Made by a program: the position numbers and the translations under genes. A stretch of 64,000 nucleotides of DNA from Nageia nagi (taxonomy: Eukaryota; Pinophyta), in assembly GCA_050084985.1 (NCBI GenBank), contig JBITNC010000001.1, positions 119,784,001 to 119,848,000 of the forward strand, given 5' to 3'. The notes under the pieces are model-generated. The model searched no databases. It was not told where the DNA came from and saw nothing but the letters and a program-made list of their open reading frames with translations. Below are positions 21,506-33,490 of this stretch, one piece after another (the first letter of the stretch is position 1; each line of letters opens with the position of its first letter).

Positions 21506-22080
21506 TGTAGTGGATTACCCTTTGGTTATAAAAGAGAATTTATCACTATTTTTTATAAATATATGCAAAATATATTTCTATTTCAATATTTGTGCAATGT
21601 ATATATGTGTGAATTTTACTTTTGGTTTACCAAAGGCTTAACATGGCTAAGGAATATCTTTTATTAATATCAATATTTATTTATGGATGTTTATATATAC
21701 ACTAGAGGTATTGCATGTCTATTGTTTTAAGTAAAATACCCTATTTAAAAAAAGAAATAACTCAAGCAAGAACAACACTGATGCTAGGCATATTAGGAAA
21801 TTAAGAACTCATGGTTTACTTATTCACTTATGTGGATGTGACACTATCCAAAATTCATGAAATGACCTTAAGAATTTGACATGTGTAAAGGGCTACATGT
21901 AAATGCATTTTCTAGAAAACTACAAATATATGGTGAAAAATTAACACATAACTCCACATTAAGGTGAGAAATTACTCTAAGTGATCTAAGTGTAATGGTG
22001 AACCAGAAAACTTTAGATTGTATGGGAAAATATCAAAGTAACCCAATTCAAGTATTGGCTTAATAGATAAGGAACCTCTT
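21506..22080. other. no gene seen
   Basis: AT-rich unique-looking sequence between the coiled-coil gene tail and the copia leader copy. No coding frame, RNA or repeat partner was found. Confidence 0.4.
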
Positions 22081-22087
22081 TGGCTAG

Positions 22088-22258
22088 AACCTATTTACTC
22101 CTTGAAGATTTGGAAGTTTTCCAACCACCAGTTGATAAATAATGGCCCAATGCTCTAATACTAATTGAAGAATTTGGATCAAATAGGGTCAAGACAAGAG
22201 CTTTGATACCAAATGACAATTTTAGAGGCTTAAGCTCCAAGCTCTAATACCATAAATT
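22088..22258 (-). repeat. copia leader copy with primer-site array (left)
   Basis: This is homologous to 27560-27735, the leader next to the 5' LTR of the copia element. It has three clear copies of a word complementary to the initiator-Met primer site: GCTCTAATACTA at 22152, GCTTTGATACCA at 22200 and GCTCTAATACCA at 22241, with a decayed fourth near 22088. Finding leader sequence outside the 3' LTR means a second, tandem copy of LTR plus leader once existed here. Confidence 0.6.
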
Positions 22259-23587
22259 TGGTTGGAGTTCTGATATAATTATATGGGCTAGGACTAGTTG
22301 GATCTCTTGGAAAATTATGCACTAAAGAGTTTGGATTGAATAAAAATCTACTAAAAAGTGTAGAATGAAAGTATTGGGGTTTTGATAGTTTTTGAATAGT
22401 AAGGTTTGGCCAAATCTTTAGCAAAGTGAAAACTATGAAGAAAAATAAAGTGTTAGAGATAGAGTTTTTAAGAAGTTCAAAAATAGTACAATTTGGAAAT
22501 ATCAAGATTCTAACAATTTGAGTATGATAAGGTTTGGATGGGACTCCAAGAAAATATAAATTATGGAATCTATAGTTCAAAAAGTGATGATGTCAGCAAG
22601 GATAGGAAAATGTCTAGAGCTTGTAAATTATGTGGTTATTAAAGAAACCTACCACTATTACCCATAAAAAAAAATTAGCAAGAAAATATCTATCCAATAA
22701 TGAAGGTTCCAAATACTTTCAATGTGGATGCAAGGGTCAAAAGTGATTTGGAAGAAAAAAATACTTCTCAAGGCTCACTAAGCAAGACTATAGAAAATTA
22801 AGGTTTTGTATTTTGGGATTTCTAAGTGTGTTGTACCAATAATTATAGGAAAGAGCATATGGTTGGAAAGGTATTGCAACCAGCAATCCAACTAATAAGG
22901 AATCACATAAAATGGAGATCTAGATAGAAAGATCTAGCTCTAGAAAGTAAATTGATCCAACTAAAGATAATTTGACAAATCACAAAATAATAAAACTATT
23001 TGATCAAATATGGGAATATAAATAAGTACACATGAAGTAAAATGATCTCAAATAGAAAAATATCACCTTGGATTATATAATGAAGATTTGCAAGTATTTC
23101 TCATGCATACAAGCTTTGAAGAGAGAAGACATGCCTATTATAGAGAAAATATGATTACTTTATATTCTAGAGCTAAAATGGTAGCATAAAATTACATCAA
23201 TAACCATTACAAGGAATGGGAAATGAAGTCCCTATTTATACAAGAAGAAGGTGGAGTGTAGAAGGCTCTACATGAACTCACTAATTTGTAGATCTGCTCA
23301 AAAACATAAATGAAGCATCCACAAAAGTAAGAGAGAGTAGTATGGGCATCAAAAATATAAATGAAGCACCTAAAAAATCAAAGAGGAGTATGGACATCAA
23401 TGAATAAGTACAAAATCTTATATATCTTAGTTAAATAAGAAGATCTTGAGTATTCAACTCTCAATTATAGTCCTGTAACATATTAAATATAATAGGTAAA
23501 ATAGTAGGTGGATAGTACAACTCGTAAGTAACTGTTGGCATTCAAAATTCTGCCAAAATTCAAATCATGGAACATTAAATTCCTTCA
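22259..23587 (-). repeat. 3' LTR of the copia element
   Basis: TG at 22259 to CA at 23587, about 1329 bp, aligned along its length with 27736-29075 by shared phrases such as 'gcactaaagagtt', 'gcaagaaaatatctatc' and 'cattaaattccttca'. Confidence 0.8.
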
Positions 23588-23599
23588 TTCTCTCTCTTA
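23588..23599 (-). promoter_or_regulatory. polypurine tract of the copia element
   Basis: The minus strand reads AAGAGAGAGAA directly before the 3' LTR start TGAAGGAATT. It has the expected position and composition. Confidence 0.7.
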
Positions 23600-23639
23600 A
23601 TGTGAATGGATTAAATTGTAAGTTGAAACTCAAGACTAA

Positions 23640-25104
23640 GGAATTGACCATTAGGTAGAGCCTTGGTGAAAATGTCTATAATTTGATCTTTAAATGTACA
23701 AAATCTAAATTCAATGAATCCATAAATCACTAAGTATCACATAAAATGATTTTGGATGTCTATATTCTTGCTCTAGTTATGAAACATTCGGTTCTTTATC
23801 ATAGCAATGGTGATGGTGTTATCATAATAAATGGGAATGGGGAGGAGAGGGGCAAACCCAAGTCTTCAAACAACTTATTCATCCAAATGGATTGAGTATA
23901 AGTAAAGAAGGTAGTCATATATTCTACTTCCTACTTCTCCATAAAATAAGTGAGTTGGAAAAGAAGAAAGCATGTTCAAAGCTGCTTTTCTAATCATCAA
24001 TAATCATCAATACTATTAGCCTAATTTGCATCTATGTAGGCCTCAAAGGATATTAGAATTAGAGGATTTATACCATAAACCAAAGAATTCAATACCACTA
24101 ACATACTAAAGGATTATCTTTGCCACTTTCCAATGAGATTCATGTGGAGATTGCATGAATTTATTCATAAGGCTAACCATGTACATGATATTCATTCAAG
24201 TACCAGTAAGATACATCAAACTACCAATAATTGAATGATATAGGGTGGCATCCACAAGAGGAGTAGAATCCTCCTTTATGAGTTTGGTTTCAAGCACTAC
24301 TAAAGTTTCAATAGGTTTGTAATCCTTTATGGAAAACCTAGCAAGCATGTCATAAATATACTTGAGCTAAGTGATGGAGATGTCAAAGGATGATTATTGA
24401 ACTTTCATACTAAGAAAATATTGCATGTCACCCAAATCATTCATCTCAAACTTCTTAATCATGGTAATTTTGAATTTATATAACATGGAAAAGGAAGTGA
24501 TCATTGATAGATGATGATGAAATCATGGTTAGGTACCTTAGTGTACAATGTAGCTTTTGTGAAGCACCTCTAATAATCATTCTTATGGAAGTAGGTGTCA
24601 ATTGGGGAGTACTAGGATCTTAGTGCCTACTTAAGCCCATAGAGAGATTTCTTCAGCTAGTAAACTTTGTATTCATAAGTAGCAATTATGAATCCTTAAG
24701 GTTGATTCTCATACACTTATTCCTTTAAATCTTCATTAAGGAAGGTAGAATTAATATCCATTTGGTACAACCTAATACCAAGATGTGATGCAAGAGAAAT
24801 AAGAGAGCATATTATGTTCTTCATAATCAAGCCCTTCCTTCTCAACATAACCCTTAGTCACTAGTTGGTCCTTATATTTAGCAATGCTATCATCAGAATT
24901 ATGCTTGAACATATAGATCCATTTTACTCCAATAACATTCCAATTCTTTGGTGGAGGGAAAATATCCCAATAGTCATTCTTATTAATCTTCTTAATTTCA
25001 TCCTCCATGGCCTTCTTCCAATATTTATTTATAGTATCTTCTTTAAAGTTGTAAGGTTTGATAAAAAGAAGAGGACATAAAGGCATAATAGGTTTTTTGA
25101 TCAC
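23640..25104 (-). pseudogene. copia reverse transcriptase and RNase H remnant
   Basis: The N-terminal RT block (25104-24800) reads 'YWKKAMEDEIKKINKNDYWDI', then 'NVIGVKWIYMFKHNSD' and 'AKYKDQLVTKGYVEKEGLDY', a textbook copia RT opening. Farther along are 'FEMNDLGDMQYFL' near 24430 and 'GSLMYLTGT' near 24210. RNase H shows 'YYDNTITIAMIKN', 'KNIDIQNHFM' and 'DQIIDIFTKALP' at 23840-23650. Many stops and frame changes are present. The usual YVDD box is not clearly readable. Confidence 0.85.
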
Positions 25105-25499
25105 CCCCTCCTTCCTTATTGTTGGGTCACTCTTCTACTAAACTTTTTATCCAACATTTGAGATTCTAGATGATCTTTAGAAATCATTTTTTTGAAAGGA
25201 GTTGGAGTGGCATTCACAAGGTGGTTGGGTTATTGATGCTGGAGAGGTTGCCTTGGATCAATCAAATCATCCATAATGGAGTCCTCAAATTTCAAAGTGA
25301 TATCAAGGACATCAGAATCATTCTTATAGGATCCCCCTTCATGAAAGTTCACATCCTAGTTGATATGCAACTTTTGAGAAACTAGATCTTAGCATTGATA
25401 GTGTTTGAACTTATCATAATATCCCATAAAGATACATTTAATGAATTTTGCATCTAATTTATTCTTGTTCTCCTTGGGAAAATACACATAATAGGTAGA

Positions 25500-26350
25500 G
25501 CCAAAGATCTAGAGGTTTGAGAGATTGGGTTTTTTGCCAAATTAAGCCTCATATGGAGTTGAATGCTACATGAAATTTGTAGGGAAATAATCCAAAATGT
25601 AGAGAGTAGTGTGTATATATTATCCTCATAATTTGTTATCTATCCCCATCTCCTTGAGCATGTTTCAGTCCATCTCAATGACTATCTAGTTCTTCCTCTC
25701 AACTACTCCATTTGTTATGGAGTGTAGGTAATTGTATATTGCTTCTTTATCCCATATTTTTGACAAAAAAATTTGAATTCATTTCAAGTAAATTTACCAC
25801 CATGTCTTTCTAAAAAATCTTAAGATGATAGCTAGACTGATTCTCAACAAGTGCTTCAACTTGAAAAAAATTATATCAAAGGTATCTGATTTGGCCTACA
25901 AGAAATACAACCAACTCATCCAAGAATAATCATTAGTAAAGATGACGATATACCTACACTTGGCTAAGGTAAGAGTCTACATAGGTTTGTAAATATTAGC
26001 ATGCACCATCTCCAAAGGTTCCTTTGTGTGTTGTGGGTGGAACAAAAATTTCTCCATGTATTATTTCCTATAAATTTAGCTCTCATACAAGGTGTTAGGT
26101 GGTAGTGAAAGGGTATGCATACCTATAACAAGCTTAGGCAATCCATGGAGTGACTTGAATTTAATGTGGCCACATCTTTAATTCCACAACTAATTAGGAT
26201 CATTGGTGTATTTTATGCATTTGACTACCATTGGTTGCATCCTTAGCATATACATGTGATTCTCAGATATGAGAATCGTTGCAATAACCTACTTGTTAAC
26301 TTCATTGGTGATGGTGCAAGTTTTCTTCTTAAAGACTAAACAATAGTCCT
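25500..26350 (-). pseudogene. copia integrase remnant
   Basis: Minus-strand fragments read 'EPLEMVHANIYKPM', 'YIVIFTNDYSWMSWLYFL' and 'NGVVERKNQ', corresponding to the DDE core of copia integrase (the D after VH is replaced by A, and the E of 'VERKN' is present). It lies between gag and RT as expected. It is frameshifted and contains several stops. Confidence 0.8.
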
Positions 26351-26679
26351 TCAAGCACATTTTTCCAATGCTAAGGAGATTATGCTTCATGTGGAGAACA
26401 TACAAAATGTCATTCATATGCATGATCTTGCCATATTTTTCTTTAAAAGTAATAGTGCCCTTACTAACAATGTCAACTTGCTTATTATCACCAAACTAAA
26501 CTTTTTTAGAATCATTTTCTTCAAGTTAAGTAAACAAAATGTTTTTCCTTATCATATGATTTGAACACCCCCTATCTACATACCAAATATGTTCATTAAT
26601 AACTTCAAAGTTATTAAGGGTGAGAAAGACATTACTCATATCATGCTCTTTAGTGTAGTTAGCTTTTTATCCTTCTTCT

Positions 26680-27480
26680 TTTGGTTGCAATACTGCTCTG
26701 TATGACCATCCTTTCTATATAAGTTATAATGCTAAGGGTTTGTGATTTGGCTCCTACCACCTAATCAGCCTCTTCCTCTACCATGTCCACCTCTTCCATG
26801 GCCTCTACCAATGCATCCTCTACCATGGTCTCTTGAAGTAGATTCTAAATTGGAGGAAGTAGAATGTTGATCATTCATCTAGAGTTTGTGTTAGAATGCT
26901 TATTCTAGGTTCTCAACTCACTCCTAAAGTTTGTGCTCATATGTTTGTAGGCTTTCAAGCAATTCTAATATATTGAGTTGAGTTAAGTCCCTAGACTCCT
27001 CAATTACAATTATGAGAGGATAAAACTTTCAGAGAAGGCTTCTCAATACCTTCTCAATAATTTGATTATCACCTAGCTACTCACCATGTGAATGAAGTGC
27101 ATTCATTAAATTTTGAACTATGTTCATAAAGAGTTCAATAGTCTCAGCATCTCTCATTTGAAGAGATTCAAACTCCCTTCATAAAAGTTGTAGCATATAT
27201 ACTCTAACTCTACGTGATCCCTTGTAGGTACTCTCAAGAGTATCCCATGCAACATTGGAGAACTTGCATTCTACAAGTTTAGGGAATATTGTAACATCTA
27301 TCTTGCTTTATATAGCTAACAAAGATTTGGTATTTTTCTTTTGGGTCTTCAAGAGCTTCTTTATTTCATTGGTTGTAAGTGTAGCAAAGGATGTAGCATT
27401 AGGTTCAACATATCTTTGAGAAATATTACTCTACAATTCTTGAGATATAAGAAAGGTCCTCATTCAAATGCTCCAATATT
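26680..27480 (-). pseudogene. copia gag remnant with RGRGRG tail and zinc knuckle
   Basis: Near 26840-26757 the minus strand encodes alternating R and G (RGGHGRGRG). A degenerate CCHC knuckle follows, 'HYNLYRKDGHTEQYCNQ', in which the first two cysteines are lost. Upstream (27480-26900) is a decayed gag body with many stops. Confidence 0.75.
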
Positions 27481-27564
27481 CATAGTATTCTCCACTAAAC
27501 ACAAGGATCTGTAACTACAAGAAATTTCTATTCTTCATATCCATTTAATTGAATAGAATGGATG

Positions 27565-27729
27565 GATCTAATACCAATTTAAGATTTAAAATTCTTCCAA
27601 CTAGTAGTTGAAAAATAATAACCCAATGCTCTAATACCAATTAAAGAATTTGGATCAAATAGGATCAAGACAAGAGCTCTAATACCAATTGATAATTTTG
27701 GAGGCTTAAGGCTCCAAGATCTGATACCA
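27565..27729 (-). promoter_or_regulatory. four-fold primer-binding-site array of the copia element
   Basis: The element-sense strand carries TGGTATCAGATC at 27729-27718, six bases from the 5' LTR, the usual initiator-Met tRNA primer site. The same word, as TGGTATTAGAKC, recurs at 27687-27676, 27639-27628 and 27576-27565, each followed by TTGG- or AATT-type sequence. Spacings are 42, 48 and 63 bases. Confidence 0.7.
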
Positions 27730-27735
27730 TAAATT

Positions 27736-29075
27736 TGATCATATTTATAAGAGAATTGGTGGGCTAGGAGTGTTCATATATCTAGGAAAATTATGCACTA
27801 AAGAGTTCAAACATAAGAAAACTCTACCAAATAGTGTAAAATAAAAGTGTCAAGGTTCCAATAGTTTCTAAACAACAAGATTTGGTCATATCTTTAATAA
27901 ATTCAAAACTATGAAGAAAAAGAAATCATTAGAGACAAAGTTTTAAAGAAGATAAAAAATAGAGCAATTTGAAAATGTTAGGGTTCTAGCAGTTTGAGGG
28001 TGATAATTTTTTTCTAGGACTGGGAAAATATAAAGTGTTGAATCTATAATCTAGAAAGTAATGACATCAGCAAGGGTAGGAAAATGTTTGGAGCATATAA
28101 CTTGTGCTGTTCTTAAAGAAACCTATCACTATGACTCATAAAAAATATTAGCAAGAAAATATCTATCTAATGGTGAATATATATAATACTTTCAAGATGG
28201 ATGGAAGGGTAAAAAGTGATTTGGAAGCAAAATAGACTTCTCAAGGCTTCTTACTTAGCAAGATTGCAAAAAAGGTAGGTTTAATATTTTGGGATTTTTG
28301 AGTATGTTCCATCAAAAATGATAGCAAAGAGCATATGTTTGGAAAGGTATTGCAACTAACAATCCAACCAAGAAGGAATTGCATAAAATGGAGATCTATA
28401 TAGAAAGATCTAGCTCCAAAAAGCAAATTGATCCAAACAAAGATAGTTTGACAAATTACAAAATAACAATAATATTTTCTCAAATATGGGAATTCAAAAA
28501 AGTGCCCATGAAGTAAAATGACCTCAAATAGATAAATATCACCTTGTATTAGAGATTTAAGATCTTCAAGTGTTTCTCACGCATACAAGCTTTGAAGAGA
28601 GAATTCACATCATACAACCACATGGTACTACAAAGCAAATATGAATACTTTATATTCTAGAGTCAAAATGGTAGCATAACATTGTATCAATAAGAATTAC
28701 AAATAATGGTAAATGGAGTCCCTATTTATACAATAAGAAGGTGGAGTTTAGAAGGCTTCACATGAACCACATATTTGCAGATCCACTCAAAAATATAAAT
28801 GATGCACCCACAAAAGTTAGAGAGAGTAGTATGGGCATAAAAAACATAAATTAAGTGCCCATAAAATTAGAGAGGTGTATGGGTGTATGTGAAGAAGTAC
28901 AAAATTAGATATGTCTTAGTTAAAGGAGTAGATATTGAGTATTCAATGGTCAACTATGGTCCCACAAAATACAATATTCAGTAGGTGAAATATTAGGTAG
29001 ATAGTACAAGTGATTAGTAGCCATTGGCATTCAAAATTTGCCAAAATTAAAACTATAAAACATTAAATTCCTTCA
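27736..29075 (-). repeat. 5' LTR of the copia element
   Basis: TG at 27736 to CA at 29075, about 1340 bp, the partner of 22259-23587. Confidence 0.8.
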
Positions 29076-29999
29076 TCCCTAATTTGATCTCCTTAAGAAT
29101 TTTAAAAAGAAATGGAACCAGGTAGATAGGACAAATTGGCAAAGAAAAAATCATCAAAGGTTGTCAATTTGAGTTTTTTATTAGGAAATGGCATAGTGGT
29201 TTAGTAAGGTATTAGAGGTTGATACTAGGATAGCATAAGGTAAGTCACCAAACTATTACTTCTTGGTGAGAAATAAATAAGGCTAGCATAGGAGCTAGTA
29301 TTAGCATGTGCATTAAGGAACAAGGAAACCTAAGAGCATTAACAAATAAAAATTAGATTCCCCTAATGATTATCAGGTATGGAAAGGAATAAATTTATCC
29401 TAACATGGATGTAAGGATATAAGGGAAATTTAGACAAAAAAAGAAAAGTAAACCCCTATACTAGTGCATATATGGAGAAAATTATAAATGATAAGAATAA
29501 TAGCAATGATTTGTACCTTTTTTCATGTAGGAGTGACCTTACCTACAAAGTGAATGCCTAAATTTTGTGATTTTGCTTTTGAGAAAATTCAAAAATGGAT
29601 TATTGAAGATCCCCATATTCTTGTTTTGCTCATGTTGTAATCCTTGTAGCTTCTTTGGCTTGTCTTCTAAAGTTTATTTTTATTTATCCTTTGTAATGAA
29701 AATGACACCTTGTTTTGATCAATCAATCCTAATTTTTTTTAAAAAGTTATGCAATACTTAGTTTCATATCCTCACTATTGATGATATTCATAGAAATAAT
29801 CTAATTTGCATTCTCATGGCATACCTCCTTGAAAAAATGGCTAAGTTTGATATTTGGGTGGTGGAACCAACAATTTTCATTTAATCAATATCTTTTTCAC
29901 TTCTTCAATATCATCATAGATAGGTGTGAATTTCCTCCTAGAAAATTTTTCACATTCCATGTATAACAAATTATGTATGATATAGAATCTTTTTTTTTT

Positions 30000-30450
30000 T
30001 ACCAAAGTTTGCAAGAATGTTTGCAAAGGAAACTTTCCATATTCAAAACATTCAACCTTGTACTTTATTGAAGTGCTTCAATAAAGGCTATGATCTTTGT
30101 GTCATCATCAACATGTACCTTATTTTCCATTTGTATCTAATACCTAGTGAATGAATCAATAGACTATCATTCTCTTTCCTTGATCATCATCAAATCATTG
30201 AATGTAACTTTCTTAACAATCTATATCTAGTAATGACTACAAAAGGTTATCTTGAGTTATTCAAAATTCTCAATGCTAGCATTTGGTAATTTAATAAACC
30301 AATCCATAGCATCCCTCATTAATGACATAGGGAATAATTTAGTATGTAGATTACTATCCATGGTAATCAAGAAAACTTCATCACAAAAATGCACAAATAA
30401 AAATGTGGATCTATGGTACCATCAAAATTTGGGAATTTCAAATCCTTATT
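30000..30450 (-). pseudogene. gypsy gag remnant
   Basis: Minus-strand translation gives 'IPKFDGTIDPHFYL', 'FPMSLMRDAMDWFIKLPN', 'VTFNDLMMIKERE' and 'SIDSFTRYQMENK', the standard order of the retrotrans_gag domain. It is broken by several stops. No LTR was matched to it. Confidence 0.75.
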
Positions 30451-31014
30451 AGAATTTAGCATAGTTTATAGATTTTCATTCAAAAGGGGTTATTTGCTTC
30501 ACTTCTCTATAATTCCAAACCATGTTGCTTTTCAATTTGTGATATTCTCTATTGAATTTTATCAATATCCATTACTTGCAATGTTACCTCTAGGATTGCA
30601 ATTTCAATTGGTGATGGAGGAGTCTCCTTGATAGTATTTTTTTTTTTTACTAAATTATTTCCTTTCTTGAATGTCAAAATTTGATGCCTAGGTTGAAAGA
30701 ATGGAAAAGCTCCATTTTTATCATTGATAATAGTATTCAAAGTTATCAATACCAACCTTTATTTATCTTTATGAGGTAACAAAAGCATATGATCTATGTT
30801 CCATTTTAGTAACTCTACACACTTATGTCTTCTTCTTATTATATCCAATTGGAAATAGGTTGCATAACTTGTGCGAGCAAGCCATCAAGTTCTTTTTATA
30901 TATATTCTTATTCTTCTTGTGTTGTAACAAAAAACCTAATTTGATGCTTATTATTTGGTTGAAACATACCTATTTTTTTCTTAAAGTCATTCTGTACTTT
31001 TTAATGCAATTTGT

Positions 31015-31748
31015 TGACACCTAAAGGTGGTCCCCTTAACACAATCCCACTTAGGTGCAACTTTACATACATGTTTAATCATACTTAGTCATATTTTACC
31101 TTATTATCATATATTTCTTAGGTTGTATTCTTATTTCTATGTTAGGCACATTAGGATGGCCTCAACCTATATACAAGGGGTCAAATGGTGATATCATTCC
31201 TAATATAAATTTAAGTATCTCTAACTTGGGGAAAGCATGTCAAGATTACATCTAAATAGTAAGTATCCTACACTTATATATTTTTAAATTCTACCTATTG
31301 AGATTAGAATCTTTGTATCACTCAAGTGAATAAAATATCATCCATATTCATGATCATATGATTGGTTTGACTTGTCATCATATATGCTATCATCAATCCT
31401 TATTTTTGTACTTCATTCTATCATAACTCTAGCACTTGCATTGAGTCTTTTAAGCCTAGCACCCATGTTAGGATTCCTTCTGTAGTTGCTCATGGGGTTC
31501 ATAAAACAAGATCATCTCTCTTCAATAAGTTTTTCTAACACACCCTTTACTATTGCATAGGTTAGAACACAATTATTTATCCTACACTTATTCCTTTCTC
31601 TTTAGTGCATGCATTTGTTTCACATATTGACATCAATGTAATTCATGATTTTGTTATTGCACTACTATATTTATATTTTTCTTTTTATTCATGTATGTTT
31701 ATTTAAGTTAATTAGCTTAGGTACTGCATACATAAATATTGATGTCCA
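31015..31748 (+). repeat. 5' LTR of the 31-42 kb element
   Basis: Begins TGACACCTAAAGG. The end is placed at ATGTCCA by comparison with the right copy (ATGTGTA); the terminal few bases are uncertain because both copies have decayed. Confidence 0.7.
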
Positions 31749-32499
31749 CTCATTTATGGATTTTTCTTTCTCTTAATTAGGGTTATAATAAAAGTGCTTT
31801 CGAACCTACAATTCTACCATAATATCAAATATTTTAAGGGTTTTATTTACACATTATATTCCTAAGTAATTTTTAGTTACTAACAATGAAAATGTACATA
31901 TTTTTACTAACCTTATAGCTAATAAAACTTCCAAAAGAAGAAAACTTGGTAGACTAAAGGTGGTTCAATGATGAAGTGAGAGAATTCGTACCAAGCAACC
32001 ATCTATAGATATATGTGGAAAAATAACCAAAGATGCTAGTGATAATGCTTCAAAAAAGGAGATTTTTGTAGAAATATTTGATAGTTCAACAAAGATAGTA
32101 AATCAAAGAGTTTATTCAGACAATACTACCTATCAAACCCCACCAAATCAATAACCTCCTCATAATGATAAAGAATGGTTAGTTTCTTCAAATTTTCACA
32201 ATATCGTCTACAATAGAAATGATAAAATAGGAGCTTTAAAACTCTTCAAGCCTAGAAATCAATTACCAACATTTGAAAAAGGACAACATTCCAAATAGCC
32301 ATTGGAAAATGCAAGGGAAAACATTTAACAAATTATACTAGTGCTAACTTTAGAAAGAGCATTTTCAATGGTAGCTCTAGAAATATTTGAGCATCTATAA
32401 TAAAAAATCATAAAAAATAGCAAAATATCAAGGTCAATATCCTTAGAAAATGAAGATAATAATCCCTTGTGAAAGAATTAGATCCACTATATTACATTC

Positions 32500-32610
32500 T
32501 AGCAAAGCTTTGAAGTTTACAAAATTTAATGGTACTACTGATACTTATCTTCATTTAAGCTTTGAAGTATTTTTATATATGCTAGTATGTAATACCTCTA
32601 TTCACTACCT
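32500..32610 (+). pseudogene. short gag-like fragment
   Basis: 'ALKFTKFNGTTDTYLHLSFE' resembles the opening of a retrotrans_gag domain (compare 'KFDGT.DPH.HL' at 30440). Homology stops after about 35 codons, so it is a fragment. Confidence 0.5.
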
Positions 32611-32869
32611 CACCCATATTAGGGGCATCTACCAAAATCCAACCAACAATCCCATATATCCCTTTGTAATCCAATGTGAATGTTGAGATAAGTGCATACT
32701 CTAGTATTTCTACAAAACCTCCAAAAACCAATATTACCTTGAAGTCACCCATATCACCTTGATGGAAAAATCCAATACCTTGATATGTTTCCTTGCTATT
32801 TAATAAGAAAAACTCCATTAGGCACCAAGTTACAACTTTTTTATCATATAAACTTGATACTTTTTCCAA
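32582..32869 (-). other. open frame of 95 codons, unassigned
   Basis: An uninterrupted minus-strand frame in a decayed neighbourhood, rich in G, F and I (GDMGDFKVILVFGGFVEILE). It overlaps the gag fragment on the other strand. I do not recognise it and chance is possible. Confidence 0.2.
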
Positions 32870-33490
32870 CTTATCGTAGTTTTTTTTTTGTCTAAACCTT
32901 TAAGGGAGATCAAATTGGTAATAAAGAGGTCGTAACCATATTCATTTCCTATCTTTCAAACTAGCACTCATATTCAAAACTTCTCCTTCAACTATCAACC
33001 ATTTCAATGATATAAACATAATTTCACTTTAAAATTTGCTATTAAATCCATTTTTATCATTAAGGTCCATTTTTTCCTTACAATTCACATCCATGCATTC
33101 CTTACAAAACCTAGGTTTTAGGTGGTCAATAATAAAAATTTTCCCCTACTAGTAGCCATGATCTGTTAAATCAAAATTAGAACTCATAATTCCTTAAAAA
33201 TACCAATACCCATGTTAGGCTCCTTCTAGTTTTTTTAATATATAATTAAGTCCTTTAGCATAATATTTGGTTCATTTCATACATGAATTATAATAACAAT
33301 ACATAATTGAATATTTACCTTACATTATTTTTATACTTAAAAATTTAAAATAAAATAATAACATAAAAAATCAAGTCATAATCATTCAATACACATTTAA
33401 GCATAAATAATAATATATCTTGAATATATATTAATAAAAAAGGGATGATATATTATCTTTGCAACCAATACATCCCACCAACCCATTACA

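Larger units (their letters stand above)
22259..29075 (-). mobile_element. decayed Ty1/copia retrotransposon
   Basis: Two ~1.33 kb LTRs (22259-23587, 27736-29075) bracket minus-strand remnants in copia order: gag with RGRGRG tail and CCHC knuckle (near 26840-26690), integrase (near 26350-25500), RT (25104 to ~24100) and RNase H (~23900-23640). Integrase before RT defines copia. A polypurine tract (AAGAGAGAGAA on the minus strand) abuts the left LTR and a primer site TGGTATCAGATC abuts the right LTR, which fixes orientation. All frames are broken and the LTRs are clearly diverged, so it is old and inactive. Confidence 0.88.
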
